This document shows, in pieces, positions 20,947 to 27,869 of a stretch of 33,438 nt of DNA. This DNA comes from a virus. The DNA lies in IMG/VR virus record IMGVR_UViG_3300029893_000044, positions 1 to 33,438 of that record. One strand, 5' to 3'. The notes under the pieces are model-generated. The model made no database searches and was not told where the DNA came from. It saw only the letters and a program-made list of their open reading frames with translations. A program made the translations under genes and the position numbers. Position 1 is the stretch's first letter. The number at the start of each line of letters is the position of its first letter.

Positions 20947-21792
20947 TCAGCCGTACACGCGCACGCACTCGCGCATCGTGTTGTCATGGATCTCCAGCAC
21001 GGCCGGGATGCTGCCGTCGGCCTTGACCTGGTACCCTCCGGCCAGGTTCCACGCCACCGGGACCTTGGCGATCGAGAGAGCGTCGAACACGGCCGCGTCG
21101 CGACGCCGCAGCTCCGAAGTCTCCAGCCAGCCGCCGTACGGGTCCATGATGTGCGGGTCGGCACCGGCCTGGAACAGCACGACGTCGCAGCTGGACAGCG
21201 CAGCGAGAGCGTCGGGCAGCCACGCGTTGAAGAAGTACTCGGCCTGGTCGGGTCGCTCGATCTCGTAGCCGGCGGTGAAGTGCTTGCACCAGCCGTCCAG
21301 GTTCCCCACTCTCTTGAGGATGTCGTCTGTCCCGTTGCCGTAGTGCATGTCGAGGTCGAGGATGCCGACTCTCTTGACACCTTCAGCCCGGAGTGCGAGG
21401 GCCGTGATCATCAACCCATTGAAGGTGCAGTAGCCCATCGACCTCGCGTGCTCTGCGTGGTGGAAGCCGGAGCAAGGCGCCGCGGCCGCTTTGCCCGTCT
21501 TCAACGCGTGCCGAGCAGCCGAGAGCATGGAGCCGTTGGTGTACGGTAGCGCTGCCGCGACCGCCGACGAGCGATTGCTGAAGCCGTTGTCGGCTTGGCA
21601 CGCGAGCACGCGCTCCACCCAGGCCCGATCGTGAGCTCGAGAGATCTCTTCTACGGTCACAGGGGTTGGCTCGATCAGCTCCACAGGGAACTGCTTCTGC
21701 CAGGAAGCGACGACCTTCTCGGGCTTCGCCGCGCTGGGAGAGAAGCACTCGGAGTTGGCGACCATCTTGGGCGAGTAGAAGACAGGGATCAT
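20947..21792 (-). CDS. Histone deacetylase-fold amidohydrolase
   Basis: A 281-residue protein of the arginase/deacetylase superfamily. The charge-relay pair is in SGFHHAEHARSMGYC (His111-His112). Zinc ligands are in ILDLDMHYGNGT (Asp148, His150) and FQAGADPH (Asp212). The transition-state tyrosine is in AGGYQV. Homologs remove acetyl or acyl groups from lysine or polyamines. The ATG at 21792 is chosen because AGGAGGT lies directly upstream and TAGAGT 7 nt upstream; a longer frame begins at 21813. It stands alone between the HNH gene and a divergent plus-strand gene. Its target could be host or phage proteins or acetylpolyamines. Confidence 0.85.
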   Translation of the reverse strand: MIPVFYSPKMVANSECFSPSAAKPEKVVASWQKQFPVELIEPTPVTVEEISRAHDRAWVERVLACQADNGFSNRSSAVAAALPYTNGSMLSAARHALKTGKAAAAPCSGFHHAEHARSMGYCTFNGLMITALALRAEGVKRVGILDLDMHYGNGTDDILKRVGNLDGWCKHFTAGYEIERPDQAEYFFNAWLPDALAALSSCDVVLFQAGADPHIMDPYGGWLETSELRRRDAAVFDALSIAKVPVAWNLAGGYQVKADGSIPAVLEIHDNTMRECVRVYG

Positions 21793-21815
21793 ACCTCCTA
21801 CTCTAACAGACATCG

Positions 21816-21836
21816 CTCGAGAGCTTCTCTCTCGAG
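21816..21836. promoter_or_regulatory. 8-bp perfect inverted repeat between divergent genes
   Basis: CTCGAGAG and CTCTCGAG flank a 5-base loop. The hairpin lies in the 66-bp gap between the deacetylase gene and the plus-strand 21859 gene. It could be an operator or an mRNA leader hairpin of the plus-strand gene. Another CTCGAG follows at 21838-21843. Confidence 0.4.
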
Positions 21837-21858
21837 CCTCGAGAAGATAGCTAAGCTC

Positions 21859-22179
21859 ATGTCTTCACCCTTGCGCGACGCTGTGCGGCAGATCATCTCG
21901 GAGCTCATGGGACCGATGCCGGCGTCGGCTCAAGGGTTACTGAACGTCGGGCCTTCTAAGCCGAAGCCGCCTCCGCTTCCGACAGCAGCGAAGCCAGCCT
22001 CCGCAGCGCTGCCGCAGAAGGGTGCTCTGGACAAGTTCAAGTCTAGCCTCAACATGGCGGCTGACGCCGGCGCGCGCGCGAAGCAAGCCTCGGAGCAGGC
22101 TAACACGAAGGAAGCCCTGCGCTGGCTCGACAAGACGATCGAGTACGCGACAGCAGCGAAGAAGCAGCTCGTCCCCTAA
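21859..22179 (+). CDS. Small protein with virion-type N-terminal tag
   Basis: A 106-residue protein. It opens MSSPLRDAVRQIISELMGP, an amphipathic tag like those at 2749 and 31794. A proline/alanine-rich linker follows (PSKPKPPPLPTAAKPASAALPQ), then a helical domain (FKSSLNMAADAGARAKQASEQANTKEALRWLDKTIEYATAAKKQL). It is the only plus-strand gene in this part of the window and converges with the 22176 gene, 4-bp overlap. A virion or scaffold-associated role is inferred from the tag only. Confidence 0.75.
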   Translation: MSSPLRDAVRQIISELMGPMPASAQGLLNVGPSKPKPPPLPTAAKPASAALPQKGALDKFKSSLNMAADAGARAKQASEQANTKEALRWLDKTIEYATAAKKQLVP

Positions 22180-22835
22180 GGACGGTACGCCATGAACTCG
22201 GTGCGAGCCGAGTGGATCGGCCCGGTCGGCTCCACGCCGAGCGGGTTGCGGGTGTAACCCTCGTACCACGGCGCGTCGCTCGGCAACGAGAGCCGCACGA
22301 ACTGTCGCTTCGTCCGGGTCGGGAGCGGGAGCGGCTCGTGCACGCAGCTCTCGTTCAGTCGGTACGCGCGTTGGCCGAGCAACGGGATCGCATCCTCGTC
22401 ACGTAGCATGCTCTTCATGTGCGAGCAGTCGCCGTTCGGGCCGATGCGAGCCTCGAACTCACCGTGCCAGGCGCGGCAGCCGAGGTGCGAAGCGACGACG
22501 ACCATGCCACCCGTGCCCCATCCTTCGCCTCCTCCACCACCCCACCCACCGAGGCCGCCGGTCGGGCCAACGCCGTCGACGTGGATGCCAGGACGACGGT
22601 GTGTCGTCCCAGGCTCGACCTCCGCCTCGTCGATGGTCAGGTAGCCGACACCCTCTTGGACTGGGGCGAGCGCGACCATGCGCTGCAGCGCCTCGTGCCA
22701 GTCCTCGGCTGTGATGGTTCGCTTGACGTCCTCCAGACGAAAGGGCATCATCATCCAACGGATGCCGCTGTAGGCTGGCAGCTGGAAGGGTCCGAGATCT
22801 TTGACCTCGCTACGAAAAGTCTTGAGCTTCTTCAT
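22176..22835 (-). CDS. Putative 2OG-Fe(II) oxygenase-like protein with glycine-rich loop
   Basis: A 219-residue protein. RRPGIHVDGVG supplies an HxD pair. Much later SCVHEPLP supplies a histidine, followed 15 residues on by RQFVRLSLPSD. That is the H-x-D...H...R order of 2-oxoglutarate/iron dioxygenases. Between them is an extreme glycine/tryptophan loop (GGLGGWGGGGGEGWGTGG). The terminal DAPWYEGYTRNPLG block looks conserved. The assignment is tentative because spacing is unusual. ATG in an ATGA overlap with the upstream gene. No neighbour clarifies the substrate. Confidence 0.7.
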   Translation of the reverse strand: MKKLKTFRSEVKDLGPFQLPAYSGIRWMMMPFRLEDVKRTITAEDWHEALQRMVALAPVQEGVGYLTIDEAEVEPGTTHRRPGIHVDGVGPTGGLGGWGGGGGEGWGTGGMVVVASHLGCRAWHGEFEARIGPNGDCSHMKSMLRDEDAIPLLGQRAYRLNESCVHEPLPLPTRTKRQFVRLSLPSDAPWYEGYTRNPLGVEPTGPIHSARTEFMAYRP

Positions 22836-23104
22836 TCGTCCTCCAAGATCGGTTCGGCTGTGATGCTGTACGCGCCGAGCTGCTTCAGTGCGACACTCCA
22901 ACAGTGGTGGCACAGGCTCATCGAGCCGCGTCGCCCGTCTGGTCCAGGCACAACCTCTGTGACGATGACTGTGGGCTTGTCCTCGCAACGCACGCGGCCA
23001 GGCACGCCGCCGAGAGTCATGAAGCTGTGACCGTTTGGCTTCTCAGCCTGGCAACGCTTCAGATCCGGCGGGGTGAGCGGCGGGAGGTCCTTCGTCTTCT
23101 TCAT
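22832..23104 (-). CDS. Small cysteine-containing protein
   Basis: A 90-residue protein with CQAEK, RCEDK and CHHCW cysteines and histidines that could form a zinc site around a short beta domain (VIVTEVVPGPDGRRGSMSLCHHCW). It begins MKKTKDLPPLTPPDLKRC. The ATG overlaps the upstream stop (ATGA). Function unknown. Confidence 0.75.
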   Translation of the reverse strand: MKKTKDLPPLTPPDLKRCQAEKPNGHSFMTLGGVPGRVRCEDKPTVIVTEVVPGPDGRRGSMSLCHHCWSVALKQLGAYSITAEPILEDE

Positions 23105-24306
23105 CGCGGTGTCACCTTGTGGATCGTCCCGAGACGATCGACTTCGAGTGTCCAGTTGGTGTGGGAGAAGCGACGGAAGTCGAACTCGTCCTTCGGCGTC
23201 CAGTCTCTGACCTTGTTGTCGCTGGCGACGAACGTCACCTTGTACGATTCGCTCCGACCGCTCTCGCGCTCGCGCTCAGCCAGCTCAAAGGTCGGCCACT
23301 TGGGATCGGTGTCATCGCCCGTAGCAGGAACTGAGCGCGATGGCACCCAAGTCCAAACGTCCCAGCTGTAGTACGGCTGGAAGATCGGGAAATCTTGGTA
23401 ATCGTCGATCGTGTGCGGCACCTGCCGCGTGCACCACCTGGTCGTGCAGTCTTGCCCGCCGCCGGAGCACGATTGACCTCCTCCGGTGCAGACGGTGTTG
23501 CCGCCAGTGCAGGTTTCGCTGCATGTAGCGTAGCCGTTCTTGTTTGAGGTGCAGTTGGACTTCCGACAAGTTCGCGGTGTCGTCGAGCAGGTCCGTGGCA
23601 CGTCTCGACAGACGCGAGGGATAGTTCGACAGTCCTGACCACAGGAGTACCGTTCGGTCGAGTACTCGGTGTGGTGACCCACGACACGGTGATCCGTGTG
23701 ATGGAACTTCATACCCTCGTTCGTCACGTTGAAGGATCCCATCGACGGGGACCAACCGTTCTCTCAAACGACGACGTTCTTCTCTAGACGAACAACGCGC
23801 TCCCAATGGGTCGTTTGGACGCGAACCCGTTCAGAGTGTGGTGTGCACGTCCAGACGACGCCGCTGAACAGGACCAGAATAGCCGCGACAGTCGCCAGGT
23901 ACTTCGCGTAACGCGACCACTGAAGTTTTGGTGACGATTGTTCCTCAGGGGTCGAGGCAGGCGTTTGAGGTGGGTTGATCGCGTCGAATCGATCCTTCTG
24001 ATCCTTCTCCCAGACCTCAGAGTCACCGTCCTTCTGAGGGACGCCGCAGTTGACGCACTCGTCGTCGTTGCGCCGCTCGTGGCAACCGCAGAACTTGCAA
24101 GACCAGTTCGGACCCGCCTTAGCGTCGGCGAGCATCTCAGCATCCGTCACTTCGGGTGCTTCAGCACCCTCGTCGGGCATGTAGTACTCGTCGTCCTCTG
24201 TCTTGGGGCGGCCGCAGACCTCGCACTTAGTGTGACGACCTCGCTGCCGCTTGTGCCCCATCGGGCAGTCCCACAGCATCTCGATCTGGAACTCACGCGT
24301 GCTCAT
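23101..24306 (-). CDS. Zinc-ribbon membrane protein interrupted by in-frame TGA
   Basis: Two open frames in the same phase are split by one TGA (23764-23766). The 180-residue first part has two zinc ribbons (CPMGH...CEVCG and WSCKFCGCHERRNDDECVNCG), a transmembrane helix (YLATVAAILVLFSGVVW) and THWERVVRLEKNVVV. After the stop, coding resumes at once (ENGWSPSMGSFN), through a region with many cysteines (YSCGQDC..CRDV..CSTT..) to KWPTFELAERERESG and the end at 23101. I recall proteins where HWER, the cysteine-rich part and the ERE block are continuous. An ATG at 23742 has no ribosome-binding site. A CGA to TGA change, read-through or a sequencing error would all explain it. Confidence 0.75.
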
Positions 24307-24307
24307 A

Positions 24308-24496
24308 TCAGTCGCCTAGATCTCTCCAGAGGTTGCCTTCGACGAGGAAGATGCAGGCGCGAACCAAGGCGGCAGCAGGCCAGAACAACAGAGTGAAGAT
24401 CGTGTCACTGACGTTGACGACGTTCTTGCGTGACATGATGTACATCAGCGCTGTGCCCAAGACGTAGAGCACAACGAAGAAAGGGAACGAATTCAT
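24308..24496 (-). CDS. Small two-helix membrane protein
   Basis: A 62-residue protein with two hydrophobic helices (FPFFVVLYVLGTALMYIM and ISDTIFTLLFWPAAALVRACIFLV-like, residues 30-52) and a short charged C-terminus. Its ATG overlaps the exonuclease stop (ATGA), and the next gene begins two bases after its own stop. The coupling to a membrane zinc-ribbon gene suggests they may act together at the inner membrane, by inference only. Confidence 0.7.
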   Translation of the reverse strand: MNSFPFFVVLYVLGTALMYIMSRKNVVNVSDTIFTLLFWPAAALVRACIFLVEGNLWRDLGD

Positions 24497-25368
24497 CGCG
24501 TCTGGACCGGGAGCTTGGCAGGCTCCATGCCTCCGAAGGTGTCGTAGTACGAGTTGAGCGTCTTGTCCTTCGTCAGCGACGCGAACCCGAAGGCGTGGAA
24601 GTCGATCATGAGCGCTGCCGGGTCCCACTTGCCGCGCTGCGCTTCGACGCGGTACCAGTCCTCCTCGCTCATCTGAGCGAACTCGACCAGCTTCACGTTG
24701 CGTTGGAAGATCTCGTAGTGCTCCTGCCCAAGGTGCTCCACGTCGAACGAGCCCTCCGCGATCGCCTGCGTCAGCTTGAGCGCTTTCTTCGGCCCGTAGC
24801 CCGGCACGCCGGGGATGTTGTCGGACTTGTCGCCGACGAGAGCCTTGTAGACGACCGGGTCGTGGTCCGGAGGCGAGAAGAACTCCTTCTTGCCGGTGTC
24901 GTAGACCCTGATGTTCGCGGGGCTGCCGTGGAGCAGCTGGACGAAGTCCTTGTCGTTGCTCGCGACGACGACGTCCTCGCCCTTCTCGGCGAGGAAGCGC
25001 GCGTAGTTGGCGATGACGTCGTCCGCTTCGAGGCGACCGTGGCGGAGCACCGTCACCTCAAGGTTCTTCAGGGCGAACATGATGGCCTCGTCGGCCTGCT
25101 CCTTGAAGCCCATCAGCTCCGTCCACTTCTCTTGGAGCTTGGGGTCGTCCTCCTTGATCTTGCGGTTTTGCTTATATTCCTTGAACAGGTCGTATCTATA
25201 CTGAGGAGACCCTTCTTTGACCAAGACGAGAGAGGTGGGCTGATGCTCCGCGACGAGGGCGCGAAGGTTCCGGACGAACTTGAAGAGGAAAGCGGTTCCT
25301 TCGTTGCTGAAACCCGCACGGCAGCGGTGAGCGAAGTTCTGGAAGTCGACAATCAGCGTCTTACCCAT
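24493..25368 (-). CDS. 5'-3' exonuclease of the FEN/PolA N-terminal family (T4 RNase H-like)
   Basis: A 291-residue protein with the metal-binding acidic clusters of flap nucleases. LIVDFQNFAHR lies at the N-terminus. LEADDVIA and ASNDKDFVQLL follow in the middle. The helix-hairpin-helix end is VGDKSDNIPGVPGYGPKKALKL. It would remove RNA primers and 5' flaps during phage DNA replication. Length is normal for phage members. GGTAAGGT lies 6 nt before the ATG and includes an SD-like AAGGT. The divergent GIY-YIG gene begins within about 30 bases upstream. It is the clearest replication gene in the window. Confidence 0.93.
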   Translation of the reverse strand: MGKTLIVDFQNFAHRCRAGFSNEGTAFLFKFVRNLRALVAEHQPTSLVLVKEGSPQYRYDLFKEYKQNRKIKEDDPKLQEKWTELMGFKEQADEAIMFALKNLEVTVLRHGRLEADDVIANYARFLAEKGEDVVVASNDKDFVQLLHGSPANIRVYDTGKKEFFSPPDHDPVVYKALVGDKSDNIPGVPGYGPKKALKLTQAIAEGSFDVEHLGQEHYEIFQRNVKLVEFAQMSEEDWYRVEAQRGKWDPAALMIDFHAFGFASLTKDKTLNSYYDTFGGMEPAKLPVQTR

Positions 25369-26082
25369 GTTCTCACCTTACCTTCGAACGATCAACAAGC
25401 GAACCGCGTCTACTTCATTTACGTCGACTGGACGACGGATATCTCTCCTAAACCCTTCTACGTCGGGATGGGCGACAAGCACCGTGTCGGGCTTCGAGAC
25501 CGTAACGAACTGTGGAAGCGTGTCGCAGCGAGGCACGGATGGCGCCGTGAAGTAGTTCTTGCGACTAAGTCCAAAGAGTTCGCATTCGAGCACGAAATAG
25601 AGCTCATCGAAACTCTGAAGACCTACCACTACGACAGTGAAAACGGGTGGGGCTGCAACTTCACTCGCGGCGGAGACGGCAGCAACGGAGGCTACCGACA
25701 CACGAAAGAGTACTACGAGAAGCACACCGGCGTTAACCACCCGATGTACGGACGACCCAACCCAAAGCTCGCCAAACTCAATGCCGAGTGGAAGGGCCCT
25801 ACGCACCCACGTTACGGTAAGAAGCACACCGACGAGACACGAGCCAAGATCGGTCGCGCCAATCGCCTCGCGCTCATCGGCAAGAAGCAATCAGCGAGCA
25901 CGATTCAAAAACGCTGCGGCGAATGGAATGCTCGCGCGTTGCTCTCTTGGTCAGATGTTCATGAGATCCGACGCCTACATGCGATCGGCGAGACGTGTGC
26001 ATCGATCGCCGATCGCTTCGGCGTGAAGTGGCAGGTCGTCTACAAGATCGTGACGTACAAGACCTGGAAGATCATCCCGTAA
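25327..26082 (+). CDS. GIY-YIG homing endonuclease, 'VDWT' subfamily, start codon unclear
   Basis: The conserved protein begins about 25405 with RVYFIYVDWTTDISPKPFYVGMG. It continues with the catalytic region (FEHEIELIETLKTYHYD), WGCNFTRGGDG, NUMOD-type repeats (HTDETRAKIGRANR) and a C-terminal helix-turn-helix (IADRFGVKWQVVYKIVTYKTW). It is the close paralog of 6928-7587. No ATG, GTG or TTG lies just before the conserved part. The nearest upstream in-frame start is GTG 25327, inside the divergent exonuclease gene; the next downstream ATG would remove the GIY motif. The native start was probably lost on insertion. It overlaps the 3' end of the 26072 gene by 11 bp, antiparallel. Confidence 0.85.
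   Translation: MSEVLEVDNQRLTHVLTLPSNDQQANRVYFIYVDWTTDISPKPFYVGMGDKHRVGLRDRNELWKRVAARHGWRREVVLATKSKEFAFEHEIELIETLKTYHYDSENGWGCNFTRGGDGSNGGYRHTKEYYEKHTGVNHPMYGRPNPKLAKLNAEWKGPTHPRYGKKHTDETRAKIGRANRLALIGKKQSASTIQKRCGEWNARALLSWSDVHEIRRLHAIGETCASIADRFGVKWQVVYKIVTYKTWKIIP
25375..25382 (-). promoter_or_regulatory. GGTAAGGT box before exonuclease gene
   Basis: An exact 8-mer placed 6 nt before the ATG, repeated at identical spacing at 26368 and 26811. It holds both an SD-like AAGGT and a TANNNT core (TAAGGT). Confidence 0.5.
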
Positions 26083-26361
26083 TCGTGAGGTTGACCTCAA
26101 CGTCCACTTGACAAGGAGGTTTCGTCGTCAAACGATTCCACTCTGGCGTTCCGTCCTGGTACGAGCTGAATCTCTCTTCGATAGAAGCGAGCGCGGCTGG
26201 ATCGTTGTTCACCTCGACCCACTTGCTCTTCTGATTGACCGCTCGTTCCAAGAGAGAGACAAGTAAGCTCGCTCGAACTGATTCGAAGCGTCGACCTTAG
26301 ACGAATCGAAGAAGTAACGCTGGCTTGAGTTGTCGTACCACTCGGTGACGGCGTAGATCAT
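26072..26361 (-). pseudogene. Small gene broken by a frameshift, 3' end overlapped by GIY-YIG gene
   Basis: From ATG 26361 (GGTAAGGT box upstream) the first frame reads MIYAVTEWYDNSSQRYFFDSSK and stays open to TGA 26209 with increasingly poor sequence. In the -1 frame, coding resumes around 26290-26300 as RRFESVRASLLVSLLERAV, then NQKSKWVEVNNDPAALASIEERF, and runs to TGA 26072. Joined, they give about 96 residues with normal composition. One base was lost in the gene or in sequencing, or a programmed -1 shift occurs; no classic slippery heptamer is visible. The last residues (about LTTKPPCQVDVEVNLTITG) may come from the GIY-YIG element. Confidence 0.65.
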
Positions 26362-26367
26362 GGTCCC

Positions 26368-26375
26368 ACCTTACC
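26368..26375 (-). promoter_or_regulatory. GGTAAGGT box before the 26072 gene
   Basis: An exact copy of the 8-mer, 6 nt before ATG 26361, at the same spacing as the boxes at 25375 and 26811. Confidence 0.5.
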
Positions 26376-26384
26376 TCGCGCGAC

Positions 26385-26804
26385 TCAGAAGCGAACCTCT
26401 GGCGACAACTGGCTCATCCTCTTGAAGAACTCCTCTTGTTCAGGGGAGAAATGGACGCTCTCGAGGTCGATCCGGTCCAGGTAATCCTGCCACGCAGCGA
26501 AAGCCTGCTCGTCGGTCAGGTCCTCGCGGACCTCGAAGCACGTGCCCTTGTGGTTGTTGGCGTACACGCACCAATCCGGCGTCTCCCAGACCCAGAAACG
26601 GAACTCCCCGACCCAGGTGTAGTCCTGGTCGCCGAGTCGCTCCTTGTGGAAGGGCACAGAACCCTCTCTCGATGACGCGGTGTGCATCCGTGCGAGCTGA
26701 GTCTGTATCTCTTGGTACCGAGGCTGATCGTCGACCGCGAGCTTGAAGACACGGTTGATGAAGGCTTCGCTCTCCCAGGTCTGACGAACACGCTTACGCG
26801 GCAT
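26385..26804 (-). CDS. Hypothetical protein
   Basis: A 139-residue protein. A helical basic N-terminus (MPRKRVRQTWESEAFINRVFKL) is followed by a tryptophan-rich beta core (DYTWVGEFRFWVWETPDWCVYANN) and a helical acidic C-terminus (LTDEQAFAAWQDYLDRIDLESVHFSPEQEEFFKRM). No family is recognised. GGTAAGGT lies 6 nt before the ATG, so it may begin its own transcript. It precedes the frameshifted 26072 gene by 23 bases. Confidence 0.8.
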   Translation of the reverse strand: MPRKRVRQTWESEAFINRVFKLAVDDQPRYQEIQTQLARMHTASSREGSVPFHKERLGDQDYTWVGEFRFWVWETPDWCVYANNHKGTCFEVREDLTDEQAFAAWQDYLDRIDLESVHFSPEQEEFFKRMSQLSPEVRF

Positions 26805-26810
26805 GATCTG

Positions 26811-26818
26811 ACCTTACC
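26811..26818 (-). promoter_or_regulatory. GGTAAGGT box before the 26385 gene
   Basis: The third copy of the 8-mer, 6 nt before ATG 26804. Confidence 0.5.
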
Positions 26819-26827
26819 AGAGCGTCG

Positions 26828-27091
26828 TCACTCTTTCTCTCTTGTCAACCCCTCGTCGATCTTGTCGAGGTAACTCGAGCAGTCCCACACCGCGTTGTGG
26901 AGCAAGAACCTCTCTTGATCGTTTAGAAGAGAACGAAGCTTCTCGCCGAGCGCGACGCAAGCCTGCGCGCGAGCAGAACCGGACCAGCACCTTTCAGAGC
27001 AGTAGTTGTACGCCCAACCAGGCTCGTCACAGCTGGAGCAGCAGTGGTAGCTGTCGCCGCAACCAAGGTATACGCGATTCTTCGAGGCCAC
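26828..27091 (-). CDS. Small cysteine-rich zinc-finger protein
   Basis: An 87-residue protein with a GTG start. The cysteine-rich N-terminal half (YLGCGDSYHCCSSCDEPGWAYNYCSERCW) has the look of a treble-clef or FCS-type zinc finger. The C-terminal half is helical (LGEKLRSLLNDQERFLLHNAVWDCSSYLDKIDEGL). It starts three bases after the papain-like protease stop and may be co-translated with it. Function unknown. Confidence 0.75.
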   Translation of the reverse strand: MASKNRVYLGCGDSYHCCSSCDEPGWAYNYCSERCWSGSARAQACVALGEKLRSLLNDQERFLLHNAVWDCSSYLDKIDEGLTREKE

Positions 27092-27094
27092 GTC

Positions 27095-27865
27095 TCAGAA
27101 CACTAGCGCCGGCACGCGCGTCATGACCCAGAAGTCGGAGCACCGAGCGCTCTCGACGTACGCTTCAGTGTACCACGAGTGCCCGTTCTCTCCGAACGCC
27201 GAACCCCACGAGTTGCGCACCTTGAACTGACGTTGCCCGTTGACGCTGCGGACTCCGACGATGATCTGCGCGTGAGCTCCGGCCCACGTTCGAGGGGTGT
27301 CCCACACGACGTCGCTGCGGTTGAAGTACTGGATGTACTCCTGCGTCACGTCGGAGGCGAACACGACCGGGTGGTTGGCTCGCACGGCGTCCTCGACAGC
27401 GTTCGCACGATCGCTGACGATTCGGTAGTAAGCGTTGATCTTGTTGTCAACGCTCAGCTGGTACGCTCGCAGCGGTGGCTGCGCGTACACCTGACGGATG
27501 TCGTACGGCCACACGCTCTCAGGCGCGACGCCGAGTCGTTGGAAGCTGTCGACGCAGTTGCGGACGTACGTGCCATCGTCCTTGTCGGTGTCGTGGGTGT
27601 ACGAGCGGGCGTTCCAGTACGCGAGCAGACGCGATAGCTGAACCACTGAGCTCGGATCCTCTAAGCCGAGCAAGATCTCCAGCGCGTCGCAGCATGCGTT
27701 CGCGACGCACGAACCCAGCGATGACTGATCAGAGATCGGAGTGAACTCCGGGATGTGGTACTCGGAGTCGACGCTGACACGGGCGGACGCCACCGCGGCG
27801 CGCGCGATGTCGAAATCTTTGTCGCCCGGCAGGACGATAGGCGGTTTACAAGCGAGCTTGATCAC
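27095..27865 (-). CDS. Papain-like (C1 family) cysteine protease
   Basis: A 256-residue protein with all papain landmarks: oxyanion-hole Gln47 and nucleophile Cys53 in SDQSSLGSCVANACC, His198 in WAGAHAQIIVGV, and Asn218 in VRNSWGSAFGENGHSWY. No signal peptide or long propeptide is seen (about 45 residues precede the catalytic cysteine region). It would cut proteins, perhaps in head maturation or host takeover. GTG 27865 is the most likely start, with AAAGG very close by. It follows the lipoprotein gene with four spacer bases, so the two are co-transcribed. C1 proteases are uncommon in phages but do occur. Confidence 0.85.
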   Translation of the reverse strand: MIKLACKPPIVLPGDKDFDIARAAVASARVSVDSEYHIPEFTPISDQSSLGSCVANACCDALEILLGLEDPSSVVQLSRLLAYWNARSYTHDTDKDDGTYVRNCVDSFQRLGVAPESVWPYDIRQVYAQPPLRAYQLSVDNKINAYYRIVSDRANAVEDAVRANHPVVFASDVTQEYIQYFNRSDVVWDTPRTWAGAHAQIIVGVRSVNGQRQFKVRNSWGSAFGENGHSWYTEAYVESARCSDFWVMTRVPALVF

Positions 27866-27869
27866 GCCT

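Noticed and set aside
24595-25368. Long plus-strand open frame continuous with the 25327 GIY-YIG gene (495 codons in total)
   Set aside because: The part before 25327 is antisense to the exonuclease gene, is Leu/Val/Arg-rich low-complexity translation, and has no relation to GIY-YIG proteins.
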